Source of the DNA: Desulfobacterales bacterium
GTDB taxonomy: Bacteria > Desulfobacterota > Desulfobacteria > Desulfobacterales > BuS5
Direction: 5' to 3'
DNA: 6,758 nucleotides
NCBI GenBank assembly: GCA_020056865.1
Contig: JAGVGX010000200.1
Span: 1-6,758, forward strand
Shown here: positions 1 through 6,758 of the stretch, piece by piece
How the letters are laid out: every line of letters starts with the position of its first letter
How positions within the stretch are numbered: the first letter of the stretch is position 1
Notes under the pieces: generated by a model
The model's database searches: none
What the model was told of the DNA's origin: nothing
What the model saw: only the letters and a program-made list of their open reading frames with translations
Program-made: the position numbers and the translations under genes

Positions 1-21
1 TCATGAAAACAGTTATTTTAT

Positions 22-28
22 AAGGAGA
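22..28 (+). promoter_or_regulatory. Ribosome binding site of clpP
   Basis: AAGGAGA is a near-ideal Shine-Dalgarno sequence ending 6 nt before the GTG at 35. It fixes that GTG as the clpP start, although an in-frame ATG lies 15 nt further on (residue 6). The 34 bases before clpP are too few to show which gene precedes it or where the operon promoter lies. Confidence 0.85.
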
Positions 29-34
29 ATAAAC

Positions 35-628
35 GTGCCGTTAATTCCAATGGTTATTGAGCAAAGCAGTAGAGGTGAACGTGCTTATGATATTTATTCA
101 AGGCTTTTAAAAGATAGAATAATATTTTTAGGTAGCGCCATGAATGATGAAATTGCTAATCTTATCATAGCACAGTTGCTTTTTCTTGAATCTGAAGATC
201 CGGATAAGGATATCAATTTTTATATTAATTCTCCAGGTGGTGTGGTGACTGCCGGTCTGGCTGTTTATGATACCATGCAATATATTAAGCCTGAGATTGC
301 TACCGTATGCATTGGGCAGGCTGCCAGCATGGGTGCTCTTTTACTGACTGCCGGAACAAAAGGGAAGAGATATTCCCTTCCTCACTCAAGGATCCTTATA
401 CATCAGCCGCTGGGCGGGTCACAGGGCCAGGCCTCTGATATTGCAATCCAGGCAAAAGAGATCCTCAGGGTTAGAGATTCTCTGAACCAGATTCTGGCAT
501 TTCATACAGGAAGGGGTATAGAGCAGATTAATACGGATACGGATCGGGATTTTTTCATGTCCGGCGAAGAGGCAAAGAACTATGGACTTATTGATCATGT
601 AATGGCCAGCAGAGATGATCTTGGCTAA
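35..628 (+). CDS. clpP: ATP-dependent Clp protease proteolytic subunit ClpP
   Basis: ClpP is a cytoplasmic serine peptidase that forms a double-heptamer barrel. It degrades proteins unfolded and fed in by an AAA+ partner, here presumably ClpX encoded next door. The 197-residue product has the usual family length. The catalytic triad is visible as Ser98 (in GQAASMGA), His123 (in ILIHQPLGG) and Asp172 (in TDRDFFMS). The oxyanion-hole glycines (SPGG, 66-69) and the start [10 protein letters not shown], typical of the mature N-terminal axial loop, are also present. There is little or no propeptide, so the protein probably needs only minimal processing. The GTG start is set by the Shine-Dalgarno at 22-28. 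The gene ends 23 nt before clpX with no terminator between them, which implies co-transcription. Nothing is truncated or missing. Confidence 0.98.
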   Translation: MPLIPMVIEQSSRGERAYDIYSRLLKDRIIFLGSAMNDEIANLIIAQLLFLESEDPDKDINFYINSPGGVVTAGLAVYDTMQYIKPEIATVCIGQAASMGALLLTAGTKGKRYSLPHSRILIHQPLGGSQGQASDIAIQAKEILRVRDSLNQILAFHTGRGIEQINTDTDRDFFMSGEEAKNYGLIDHVMASRDDLG

Positions 629-633
629 TTATC

Positions 634-639
634 GGAGGG
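634..639 (+). promoter_or_regulatory. Ribosome binding site that decides the clpX start
   Basis: GGAGGG lies 12 nt before the ATG at 652 and directly abuts an in-frame TTG at 640. A ribosome could not use this Shine-Dalgarno for the TTG because there is no spacer. The ATG is therefore the better start, even though 12 nt is slightly long. The ATG also gives the N-terminus expected for ClpX. Confidence 0.7.
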
Positions 640-651
640 TTGAGAACTAAA

Positions 652-1908
652 ATGACAAAAAAAGACGACTCGCAAGAAAATCTCTTCTGTTCATTTTGCG
701 GGAAAAACCAAAAAGAAGTTACCAAGCTTATAGCTGGTCCTGCAGTGTACATATGTGATGAATGTATACAGCTTTGCGGTGAGATTATTGACGAAGAGGT
801 CGACAACAAAGGCGGGGGAGTAATTGAGAATCTTCTTGTGCCAAAGGATATCAAGAAGAAGCTTGATGAATATGTGATTGAACAAGATCAGGCAAAAAAA
901 ATCCTGTCTGTAGCTGTTTATAATCATTATAAAAGGCTTGATTCAACACGTGTAAGCTCAAAAGATGATGACGTTGAGATACAAAAAAGCAACATTCTTC
1001 TTATAGGGCCTACAGGATGTGGCAAAACCCTTCTGGCACAAACCCTTGCAAGATTTTTGAATGTGCCGTTTACCATTGCCGATGCCACAAGCCTTACGGA
1101 AGCCGGTTATGTTGGAGAGGATGTGGAAAATATTATCCTTTCATTGCTTCAAAATGCTGATTATGATGTGGAAAAGGCAAAGCGTGGTATCGTATATATT
1201 GATGAGATTGACAAGATAGCAAGCAAGTCGGAGAATCCATCCATTACTCGAGATGTTTCCGGAGAAGGTGTGCAACAGGCTTTGCTGAAGATTATCGAGG
1301 GGACAACAGCAAGTGTTCCGCCAAAAGGTGGAAGAAAGCATCCTCAACAGGATTTTATAAAGGTGGATACATCGAATATTCTTTTTATATGTGGCGGTAC
1401 TTTTAACGGACTTGAAAATATTATTCAGCGTCGCATCAGTTCAAAAGTAATGGGGTTTGGCGCTAAAGTTGTCAATCAGCAAAAGAAGAATGTGGGTGAA
1501 CTGCTCAGGCAGTTGCAGCCTGAGGATCTGATAAAATATGGGTTGATTCCTGAATTTTTAGGGCGCCTTCCTGTTGTGGCGACACTTGACGAATTAAGTG
1601 AAGCAACCCTTATTAGAATACTCAAGGAACCGAAAAACGCGCTGGTAAAACAGTATGAAAAACTTTTTGAATTTGAAAATGTTACCCTCAAAATAGCAGA
1701 TACAGCTCTGGAGGCCATTGCTCAAATGGCTGTTAAAAGAAAAGCCGGAGCCAGAGGTTTGCGCGCAATTCTGGAAAATTGTATGCTGGATATTATGTTT
1801 GAGATGCCTTCCCTTGATAACGTTAAAGAATGTATTGTTGGCAAAGACGTTGTTCTGGAAAACAAAACACCGCGCCTGGTGTATGAAAAAACAAAGAAAC
1901 AAGCTTAA
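652..1908 (+). CDS. clpX: ATP-dependent Clp protease ATP-binding subunit ClpX
   Basis: ClpX is the hexameric AAA+ unfoldase that recognises tagged or adaptor-delivered substrates, unfolds them with ATP and passes them into ClpP. From the ATG at 652 the product is 418 residues, a normal length. The N-terminal C4 zinc-binding domain uses Cys13, Cys16, Cys35 and Cys38. The AAA+ module follows, with Walker A GPTGCGKT (119-126), pore loop GYVGED with Tyr153, Walker B ending Asp184-Glu185, the RKH-type pore loop (GGRKHP), and sensor 2 GARGLR with Arg368. The ClpP-docking IGF loop reads VMGFG at about 266-270, with Met in place of the Ile of Escherichia coli. An alternative in-frame TTG at 640 would add four residues but has no usable Shine-Dalgarno spacing. 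The gene ends with tandem in-frame stops (TAA TGA), immediately followed by lon. Confidence 0.98.
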   Translation: MTKKDDSQENLFCSFCGKNQKEVTKLIAGPAVYICDECIQLCGEIIDEEVDNKGGGVIENLLVPKDIKKKLDEYVIEQDQAKKILSVAVYNHYKRLDSTRVSSKDDDVEIQKSNILLIGPTGCGKTLLAQTLARFLNVPFTIADATSLTEAGYVGEDVENIILSLLQNADYDVEKAKRGIVYIDEIDKIASKSENPSITRDVSGEGVQQALLKIIEGTTASVPPKGGRKHPQQDFIKVDTSNILFICGGTFNGLENIIQRRISSKVMGFGAKVVNQQKKNVGELLRQLQPEDLIKYGLIPEFLGRLPVVATLDELSEATLIRILKEPKNALVKQYEKLFEFENVTLKIADTALEAIAQMAVKRKAGARGLRAILENCMLDIMFEMPSLDNVKECIVGKDVVLENKTPRLVYEKTKKQA

Positions 1909-1920
1909 TGAGTGATCAAC

Positions 1921-4341
1921 ATGTCTGTTTTTCAAAATAAAAAGCCCACCAATGATATCCAAATGCCGCTTTTACCGCTAAGGGATATTGTTATTTTTCC
2001 ACATATGGTTGTTCCCCTTTTTGTGGGAAGGAAAAAATCAATCAATGCGCTTGCCAATGCCATGAGCACAGAAAAAAATATTTTTTTATCTACCCAGACA
2101 CAGGCCAGCGTGGACAATCCTGACGAGAAAGACTTCAGTCATGTTGGAACCATTGGCAAAGTGCTTCAGATACTTCGTCTTCCCGACGGCACCGTAAAAG
2201 CAATGGTTGAAGGTAAAGAGCGAGCGGAAATTATCAATTTTATTGATAACAATGATTTTTTTCAAGTCCAGGTTCAACCCTTATCTGAAACACAATTGCC
2301 TGATGTAGAAGTTGCCGCTTATAAAAAAACGATTATTTCAGAATTTGAGAAATACATTAAACTGAACAAATCCATTTCAAGAGGACTGGTAGATAGCATT
2401 GCTGGTATTTCCAATATTTCCAAACTGGCAGATACGGTTGCAGCACATTTTCCATTTAAGGTTGTCGATAAACAGCAACTACTTCAAGCCGTGTCTATAG
2501 AGGACCGACTTCCCATTCTTCTGGATTTAATTCGTATGGAAATCGAATTTTACACGATTGACATCAAAGTTAAAGAGCGGGTTAAAGAACAAATGGCAAA
2601 AACCCAGAAGAACTATTATCTGAATGAACAGATGCGGGCTATTAAAAAAGAAATGGGTGAACAGGAAGAACAGGTTGATGAGCTCAAAGAACTCCATGAT
2701 AAAATCAAGAAGAAAAAGATGCCGGATGATGCTAAAGAGAAGGTTGAGCAGGAATTTAAAAAACTGAAAATGATGGCACCCATGTCAGCAGAAGCCACTG
2801 TGGTTCGAAACTATATTGATTGGTTAATCGGTATGCCCTGGTTTGAGGTAAGCGATGTTTCAAATGATATAGAAACAGCCGAAAACATCCTTAATGAAGA
2901 TCATTACGGCCTTGAAAAACCGAAAGAGCGTATATTGGAATATCTTGCTGTGCAGGTTCTGGTAAAGAAAATACGAGGGCCGATTCTTTGTTTGGTGGGG
3001 CCTCCAGGGGTTGGGAAAACGTCTATAGCAAAATCCGTAGCAAGGGCAACAGGAAGAAAGTATATTCGTCTTTCTCTTGGCGGTGTGAGGGATGAGGCTG
3101 AAATCAGAGGGCACCGTCGCACCTATATTGGTGCAATGCCAGGCAAAATCATTCAGTCTTTAAAAAAGGTCGGGGTAAATAATCCGGTGATGTGTCTGGA
3201 TGAAGTAGATAAAATGAGTATGGATTTTCGAGGAGATCCCTCTGCGGCATTACTTGAGGTTCTTGATCCGGAGCAAAATTTCAGCTTTAATGATCATTAT
3301 CTTGATGTAGACTATGATCTTTCAGACATTTTTTTTATCACCACGGCAAACACCACTGAAAATATCCCCCTTCCTTTACAGGACAGAATGGAAATTATTC
3401 GGCTGCCGGGTTATGCAGAATTTGAAAAATTTCACATTGCCAATGATTTCCTGGTAAACAAGCAGCTCGAGGCAAACGGCCTTAAAGACAGTAATATTAT
3501 ATTTAATAAAAAAGCCATACTTACGATGATCAGGGAGTATACCCGGGAAGCAGGCGTAAGAAATCTTGAGCGTGAGATAGCGTCTGTTTGCCGTAAAATA
3601 GCACGGGAAATGATTAGCAATAAAAAGAGAAAAACACTTAAAGTAACGGATAGATCCGTACATAAATATCTGGGAACCCCTCGCTATAAATATGGTCAGA
3701 TAGAAAAAAAAGATCAGATCGGCCTGGTTACAGGGCTTGCATGGACAAGTGTAGGAGGAGAATTGCTTAGTGTTGAAACGTCGATTATGCCGGGTAAAGG
3801 AGATTTGACTTTAACAGGAAAATTAGGCGATGTTATGAAAGAGTCTGCCCAGGCAGCTGTAAGCTATGTCCGCTCACGTGCGGCAAGTCTTATGATTGAC
3901 AAGGCTTTTTTCAGAAAAAATGATATCCATGTTCATATCCCGGAAGGTGCTATCCCAAAAGACGGGCCTTCTGCCGGCATTTCAATTTGCACATCTATTG
4001 TTTCAGCTATTACCAAAAAGGCTGTTTTTAGAGATATTGCCATGACAGGTGAAATTACGCTTCGCGGAAGAATTCTTCCCATTGGAGGACTTAAAGAAAA
4101 GATACTTGCCGCACACAGGAGCGGAATAAGAAAAGTTGTCATCCCAAGTGAAAATGAAAAGGATCTAAAGGATATACCCGAAATCCTTATGAATCAGATA
4201 GATGTTGTGCTTGTTGAACATATGGACGAAGTTTTGCCTCATGCTATCGTTCATTGTCCAGATGAACAACTTTTTAAAGAAGATGATATGCCTTTTGGGA
4301 TTATTAATGAAAATTCGGAACAACAGTCGCCATTAATTTAA
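1921..4341 (+). CDS. lon: ATP-dependent protease La (LonA type)
   Basis: Lon is a homohexameric cytoplasmic AAA+ serine protease that removes misfolded proteins and selected short-lived regulators. From the ATG at 1921 the product is 806 residues, normal for LonA. In order it has the N-terminal LAN domain beginning [12 protein letters not shown] (16-27), a charged helical and probably coiled-coil stretch (about 225-275, with YYLNEQM at 232-238), and the AAA+ module. That module shows Walker A GPPGVGKT (360-367), Walker B Asp427-Glu428 and sensor 1 Asn477. The protease domain starts near [10 protein letters not shown] (604-613) and has the catalytic dyad Ser684 (in PKDGPSAG) and Lys727 (in GGLKEKIL). 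An acidic tail of about 20 residues ends the protein. An in-frame GTG at 1912 would add three residues. Neither start has a strong Shine-Dalgarno, so translation is probably coupled to clpX, whose stop is a few bases upstream. Confidence 0.97.
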   Translation: MSVFQNKKPTNDIQMPLLPLRDIVIFPHMVVPLFVGRKKSINALANAMSTEKNIFLSTQTQASVDNPDEKDFSHVGTIGKVLQILRLPDGTVKAMVEGKERAEIINFIDNNDFFQVQVQPLSETQLPDVEVAAYKKTIISEFEKYIKLNKSISRGLVDSIAGISNISKLADTVAAHFPFKVVDKQQLLQAVSIEDRLPILLDLIRMEIEFYTIDIKVKERVKEQMAKTQKNYYLNEQMRAIKKEMGEQEEQVDELKELHDKIKKKKMPDDAKEKVEQEFKKLKMMAPMSAEATVVRNYIDWLIGMPWFEVSDVSNDIETAENILNEDHYGLEKPKERILEYLAVQVLVKKIRGPILCLVGPPGVGKTSIAKSVARATGRKYIRLSLGGVRDEAEIRGHRRTYIGAMPGKIIQSLKKVGVNNPVMCLDEVDKMSMDFRGDPSAALLEVLDPEQNFSFNDHYLDVDYDLSDIFFITTANTTENIPLPLQDRMEIIRLPGYAEFEKFHIANDFLVNKQLEANGLKDSNIIFNKKAILTMIREYTREAGVRNLEREIASVCRKIAREMISNKKRKTLKVTDRSVHKYLGTPRYKYGQIEKKDQIGLVTGLAWTSVGGELLSVETSIMPGKGDLTLTGKLGDVMKESAQAAVSYVRSRAASLMIDKAFFRKNDIHVHIPEGAIPKDGPSAGISICTSIVSAITKKAVFRDIAMTGEITLRGRILPIGGLKEKILAAHRSGIRKVVIPSENEKDLKDIPEILMNQIDVVLVEHMDEVLPHAIVHCPDEQLFKEDDMPFGIINENSEQQSPLI

Positions 4342-4372
4342 TATTTAAGTTGATTATAAGATAACATTTGCC

Positions 4373-4401
4373 TTGACATATACATATAAACTGGTTTAAA
4401 T
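4373..4401 (+). promoter_or_regulatory. Candidate sigma70-type promoter of the tRNA unit
   Basis: A perfect -35 TTGACA (4373-4378) is followed after 17 nt by TTAAAT (4396-4401), or after 16 nt by the overlapping TTTAAA. Each -10 candidate matches 4 of 6 consensus bases. The predicted transcript would begin near 4408, about 77 nt before tRNA-Val. There is no GC-rich discriminator after the -10. No terminator hairpin is visible between the lon stop and this site, so read-through from lon may also contribute. Confidence 0.6.
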
Positions 4402-4484
4402 AAACACTTCCAAGCATACGGTGTGTGTCTGAATGGCATATTATAAAAAATGCGCAGCTAACAGGTTCAACACCGCATTCTAAA
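4402..4484 (+). other. 5' leader of the tRNA transcript with alternative short stems
   Basis: This stretch has no gene. It can form AATGCG (4449-4454) with CGCATT (4474-4479), a 6-bp stem with a 19-nt loop. It can also form CGGTGT (4419-4424) with ACACCG (4470-4475). The two pairings share bases and exclude each other. The leader would be removed by RNase P at the tRNA-Val 5' end. Any regulatory role is speculation, as short stems of this kind arise by chance. Confidence 0.3.
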
Positions 4485-4560
4485 GGGCGGGTAGCTCAGT
4501 TGGGAGAGCATCGGCCTTACAAGCCGAGGGTCACAGGTTCAAGCCCTGTTCCGCCTACCA
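4485..4560 (+). tRNA. tRNA-Val (anticodon UAC)
   Basis: The 76-nt cloverleaf is complete. The D stem is GCTC/GAGC. The anticodon stem TCGGC/GCCGA carries loop CTTACAA, giving anticodon TAC. The variable loop has 5 nt, the T stem is ACAGG/CCTGT with loop TTCAAGC, and the CCA end is encoded. The acceptor stem GGGCGGG/TCCGCCT has G-U wobbles at both ends (1:72 and 7:66), and the other five pairs are Watson-Crick. UAC with a modified wobble base would read valine GUN codons. It is the first gene of a three-tRNA unit. Eight T residues follow the CCA directly, but there is no dedicated hairpin before them. Confidence 0.97.
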
Positions 4561-4619
4561 TTTTTTTTATGTATGTGTAAACGCATTTTTTGTTTGATTG
4601 TCTATGCTTGTTATGTCAT

Positions 4620-4698
4620 GGGGGTGTAGCTCAGCTTCGGTTAGAGCGCTGGCCTGTCAAGCCAGAGGTCGCGAGTTCAAGTCTCGTCACTCCCGCCA
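4620..4698 (+). tRNA. tRNA-Asp (anticodon GUC)
   Basis: The cloverleaf folds with acceptor GGGGGTG/CACTCCC (one G-U pair), D stem GCTC/GAGC and anticodon stem CTGGC/GCCAG around loop CTGTCAA, giving anticodon GTC. The T stem is GCGAG/CTCGT with loop TTCAAGT, the discriminator base is G73 as expected for aspartate, and CCA is encoded. The total is 79 nt, slightly long because the D loop has 11 nt (AGCTTCGGTTA). It lies 59 nt after tRNA-Val and 28 nt before tRNA-fMet, on the same strand with no terminator between. Confidence 0.97.
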
Positions 4699-4726
4699 TT
4701 TTTATTGTTATTACATATTGCTTTGA

Positions 4727-4803
<77 letters not shown>

Positions 4804-4813
4804 TAATAAAATT

Positions 4814-4850
4814 AATGGGTTACGTATGGTTCGTAACCCATTTTTTATTT
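4814..4850 (+). terminator. Intrinsic terminator of the tRNA unit
   Basis: A perfect 11-bp inverted repeat, AATGGGTTACG (4814-4824) with CGTAACCCATT (4832-4842), closes a 7-nt loop. It runs straight into a T-rich tail (ten bases to 4850, nine of them T). This is a textbook Rho-independent terminator and insulates the downstream methyltransferase gene from the tRNA transcript. Confidence 0.93.
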
Positions 4851-4897
4851 ACCTGCAGATGATTCGACAATACTATTTTTTTTCTCAAGGATAAAAA

Positions 4898-5590
4898 ATG
4901 AAAAGATTGGAAGTGATCCAGAAAATCATCAATGCAAAGAACGCACGTACATATTTGGAAATAGGTGTATCCAGCGGAAATGTTTTTTTGCGAGTCAAAG
5001 CAAGGCATAAAATTGCTGTTGACCCGCATTTTCGAATTTCAAAACGGAAAAAACTCAAATGGATGATTAAAAACGGTTACAATATCTCTGCAAAATTCCA
5101 TGAAACAACCAGCGATGATTTTTTTGAAAATGAGCCACCTGTCAATGGTTTGGATGTGGCGTTTGTTGATGGTTTGCATACCTATGAACAGGCCTTAAAA
5201 GATGTGAATAACGCATTGAATCATATGAATGAACATGGTGTTATTATCATGCATGACTGTAATCCACCGCATGAAGCTGCCGCATATCCTGCAACTTCAC
5301 GAGAGGATGCTGCATCTTTGAATTTGCCTGGATGGACAGAAGAATGGTCTGGTGATGTGTGGAAAGCCGTATGTCATTTACGAAGTTTCAGGAAGGATCT
5401 TGACGTATTTGTATTGGATTGCGATGTTGGATTAGGCATTGTTACCTTTGGGAAACCTGAGGATCATCTGAATTTCAATGAAGAAGAACTAAAAGAACTC
5501 ACCTACAGTGATTTGGCAAAAAACAAAAAAAACTGGTTGAATTTAAAGCCTGTCGCATATCTGGATCAATTTTTAACCTCAATTTCATAG
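4898..5590 (+). CDS. Class I SAM-dependent methyltransferase (Methyltransf_24-like)
   Basis: The 230-residue protein has the layout of a small Rossmann-fold methyltransferase, probably of the Methyltransf_24 group. Motif I is YLEIGVSSGN (19-28), where the SAM-binding glycine-rich loop follows strand 1. Strand 2 ends with an acidic residue, Asp42 in IAVDPH, likely to contact the SAM ribose. The segment AFVDGLHTYEQALKDV (88-103) and the later VIIMHDCNPP (115-124) are characteristic of the group and supply acidic and histidine residues near the active site. There is no signal peptide or membrane segment, so it is cytoplasmic. The substrate is unknown; relatives are often found near glycan or secondary-metabolite genes. 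AAGGA (4887-4891) lies 6 nt before the ATG. A weak promoter TTTACC/TACTAT (4848-4876, 17-nt spacer) is possible, but it would leave a leader of only about 15 nt. The gene converges on the nitroreductase gene 38 nt downstream. Confidence 0.82.
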   Translation: MKRLEVIQKIINAKNARTYLEIGVSSGNVFLRVKARHKIAVDPHFRISKRKKLKWMIKNGYNISAKFHETTSDDFFENEPPVNGLDVAFVDGLHTYEQALKDVNNALNHMNEHGVIIMHDCNPPHEAAAYPATSREDAASLNLPGWTEEWSGDVWKAVCHLRSFRKDLDVFVLDCDVGLGIVTFGKPEDHLNFNEEELKELTYSDLAKNKKNWLNLKPVAYLDQFLTSIS

Positions 5591-5628
5591 CCTGGCAATG
5601 CGCTGATGTTGCTACGCCATCAAAGGAG

Positions 5629-6294
5629 TTATGTGACCCATGTAACAAACTCATCTGAGCCAATGCGTTGTCTTTTAAATTGATTCACAGGACTGTTGTT
5701 ATCCGGATATCCCATGGCCATACCCATTACCAGGCGCTTGTTGTCTGGAATCGTGCATATCTTTCGCACGATGTCTGGAAAATGGATAGCCGCAGCGAGA
5801 ATGCATGTTCCTATTTTTTTCTCCTGAGCCAGCAAACAGATATTTTGAATAAATATGCCTGTATCAAGGGCTGCATATCCAACAGGAAGCTGTGTATCAA
5901 TTGTAAAAATAAGGAGTGCAGGCACATCAAAAAAGTAAAACATATCGGCATAATGATCTTTTCGTCCTTGTTTATCTTCACGTTTAATAGACAGTGCCCC
6001 AAGCACTTGTTTGCCGACATCTGCATATCTTTTTTTCATCGCAACAGGCCAGTTTTCTGGCATAGGCATATCGGGTTGAGGGGACTTTCCTGAAAGTATG
6101 GCTGCTTTATTTTCATTTTTTAACGTTTCAAGAGCAGATCCTGTTACAACAACAACGTCCCAGGGTTGGGTATTGCCCCAGGATGGACACCATGTTGCTT
6201 TTTCAATAATTTCTTTTATGGTGTTTGCAGGCAAAGCATCTTTAAGAAACCTCCGTATGCTGCGTCTGTTGAAAATCGCATGTTCTAAATCCAT
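5629..6294 (-). CDS. Nitroreductase-family FMN-dependent oxidoreductase
   Basis: The 221-residue protein belongs to the nitroreductase superfamily of homodimeric FMN enzymes, which use NAD(P)H to reduce nitroaromatics, quinones, flavins or related compounds. The true substrate cannot be read from sequence. The N-terminus NRRSIRRF (9-16) supplies the arginines and serine that grip the FMN phosphate. PSWGNTQPW (37-45) is the usual flavin-contacting segment. ALDTGIFIQN (142-151) lies in the dimer-interface helix, and IGTC (161-164) and the late GMAMGYPD (191-198) are the expected C-terminal flavin-site pieces. Cytoplasmic, with no leader. The start is supported by GGAG 6 nt upstream on the minus strand. 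The gene stands alone, convergent with the methyltransferase gene and divergent from the glycosyltransferase gene. A role in redox detoxification is an inference. Confidence 0.88.
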   Translation of the reverse strand: MDLEHAIFNRRSIRRFLKDALPANTIKEIIEKATWCPSWGNTQPWDVVVVTGSALETLKNENKAAILSGKSPQPDMPMPENWPVAMKKRYADVGKQVLGALSIKREDKQGRKDHYADMFYFFDVPALLIFTIDTQLPVGYAALDTGIFIQNICLLAQEKKIGTCILAAAIHFPDIVRKICTIPDNKRLVMGMAMGYPDNNSPVNQFKRQRIGSDEFVTWVT

Positions 6295-6392
6295 ATTTGC
6301 TCCTTTTTTTTGTTTGAATGGTTATATCATATCAAAAAACACATTACAAAAAATTCACTGCTGTGTAAAGTAACAAGGCTTTTGTGCCGGAA

Positions 6393-6423
6393 GTTATCTT
6401 GCCCTTGACAAAAACGTTATCTT
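6393..6423. repeat. Pair of 8-nt direct repeats in the divergent promoter region
   Basis: GTTATCTT occurs at 6393-6400 and again at 6416-6423, with starts 23 nt apart, about two helical turns. The second copy overlaps the candidate minus-strand -10, and a TTGACA on the plus strand lies between the copies. The arrangement would suit a regulator bound to one face of the helix, but two 8-nt copies in AT-rich DNA may be chance. Confidence 0.4.
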
Positions 6424-6444
6424 TTCAACCAAATACGGTTTCAA
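6416..6444 (-). promoter_or_regulatory. Candidate promoter of the nitroreductase gene
   Basis: Read on the minus strand, TTGAAA (6444-6439, 5 of 6 to the -35 consensus) is followed after exactly 17 nt by GATAAC (6421-6416, 4 of 6 to the -10 consensus). Transcription would start near 6409, about 115 nt before the ATG. A closer alternative, TTTACA with TGTAAT downstream of it, has better hexamers but a 15-nt spacer. The choice is undecided. Confidence 0.3.
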
Positions 6445-6526
6445 ATGCCGTCGAAATAACAATCGGCTCGGTTCAAGAGTGATCAACACTATTATTTAAA
6501 AATACAGCAACAATGAATTAACAACC

Positions 6527-6758
6527 ATGATCAGCAACATCGTATTTACCAAAAACCGGCCGCTGCAGCTTGAAGCCTATCTGGAAAGTCTATACCGGTA
6601 TTTCCCTTCAGATCTCATCCAGACGTATATCATTTATAAGGCAGAATTATTTGACAACACATATGAACAGCTTTTTGATAGGTTTGGCAAATGTGTGGTT
6701 ATCAAAGAAAGAGATTTTCACACGGATTTTATGCAGATTTTAGATCAGATTCAAACCA
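6527..6758 (+). CDS. Probable glycosyltransferase, 5' end only (partial)
   Basis: The reading frame is open from an ATG at 6527 to the window edge, giving 77 codons. The N-terminus, MISNIVFTKNRPLQLEAYL and on through ESLYRYFP, matches the first strand and helix of GT-A-fold, family 2-like glycosyltransferases. There, a short hydrophobic strand is followed by a T-K/R-NRP motif that contacts the nucleotide-sugar base. A second strand (TYIIYKAE, about 33-40) follows, as expected. Such enzymes transfer a sugar from a nucleotide donor, often for surface polysaccharide. The metal-binding DxD motif would lie beyond the window, so activity cannot be judged. An in-frame stop at 6497 and no other usable start codon after it fix the ATG, but there is no clear Shine-Dalgarno. 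Confidence 0.72.
   Translation, partial: MISNIVFTKNRPLQLEAYLESLYRYFPSDLIQTYIIYKAELFDNTYEQLFDRFGKCVVIKERDFHTDFMQILDQIQT

Larger units (their letters stand above)
6295..6526. other. Divergent intergenic region
   Basis: About 230 nt separate the divergent nitroreductase and glycosyltransferase genes. It is AT-rich near the nitroreductase start and holds a candidate minus-strand promoter, a pair of 8-nt direct repeats, and a TTGACA on the plus strand (6405-6410) without a convincing -10 at the right distance. The plus strand has only short open stretches of about 40 codons or fewer. One of these has a GTG at 6384 and ends at 6482, but I do not call it a gene. Confidence 0.6.

Noticed and set aside
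1..34. End of an upstream gene (trigger factor, tig, would be expected)
   Set aside because: Stop triplets exist at 4-6 and 21-23, but too few codons are present to recognise any protein.
360..379. 7-bp hairpin AAGGGAA/TTCCCTT inside clpP
   Set aside because: It lies in conserved coding sequence with no T-tract, so it is probably a by-product of codon choice.
640..651. TTG at 640 as the clpX start
   Set aside because: It directly abuts the GGAGGG site, leaving no spacer, whereas ATG 652 gives the expected N-terminus.
4558..4568. Eight T residues after tRNA-Val as a terminator
   Set aside because: No dedicated hairpin precedes them and the tRNA array continues on the same strand.
5593..5614. 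Hairpin TGGCAA/TTGCTA between the convergent genes as a bidirectional terminator
   Set aside because: The stem is only 6 bp including a G-U pair, with a 10-nt loop and no T-tract on either strand.
5668..6093. A 141-codon plus-strand reading frame opposite the nitroreductase gene
   Set aside because: It is antisense to a well-supported gene, and its product is rich in Cys, His and Ile with no recognisable domain.
6405..6410. TTGACA as the -35 of a glycosyltransferase promoter
   Set aside because: No acceptable -10 hexamer is found 15 to 19 nt downstream.
6384..6482. Short GTG-started reading frame (32 codons) with AAGG upstream
   Set aside because: It is too short and unrecognised to claim as a gene, and it overlaps the candidate promoter region.
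6476..6487. GAGTGATCAACA shared with the lon start region (1910-1921)
   Set aside because: A 12-nt match around the palindrome TGATCA, with no other shared context, is most likely chance.

Overview
The window looks like chromosomal DNA from a Gram-negative, moderately AT-rich bacterium. A deltaproteobacterium of the Desulfobacterota (a Desulfobacter-like sulfate reducer) is my best guess. It rests on the clpP-clpX-lon order and the general character of the proteins, and I could not test it by alignment.

Region 1 (1-4341) is a compact same-strand block for regulated cytoplasmic proteolysis. clpP (ClpP peptidase, GTG start) is followed after 23 nt by clpX (its AAA+ unfoldase). lon (LonA protease) follows almost without a gap, 3 to 12 nt after the clpX stop depending on the start chosen. 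All three enzymes keep their catalytic residues and look intact. ClpX feeds unfolded substrates into the ClpP chamber, and Lon works alongside as a one-chain AAA+ protease. The trigger factor gene often lies upstream of clpP in such loci, but the window starts too late to show it.

Region 2 (4342-4850) is a small stable-RNA unit: a TTGACA promoter, tRNA-Val(UAC), tRNA-Asp(GUC), the initiator tRNA-fMet(CAU), and a strong intrinsic terminator. All three tRNAs have an encoded CCA. The initiator tRNA has an apparent U1:U72 mismatch.

Region 3 (4851-6758) is more accessory in character. It holds a small class I SAM-dependent methyltransferase (+), a convergent nitroreductase-family flavoprotein (-), a roughly 230-nt regulatory gap, and the 5' end of a probable glycosyltransferase (+) cut by the window edge. 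The methyltransferase and glycosyltransferase types are common around surface-polysaccharide loci, but two genes are too few to claim one here.

I saw no CRISPR array, insertion sequence, toxin-antitoxin pair, phage gene or clearly undescribed system. The findings are local oddities rather than a new system.
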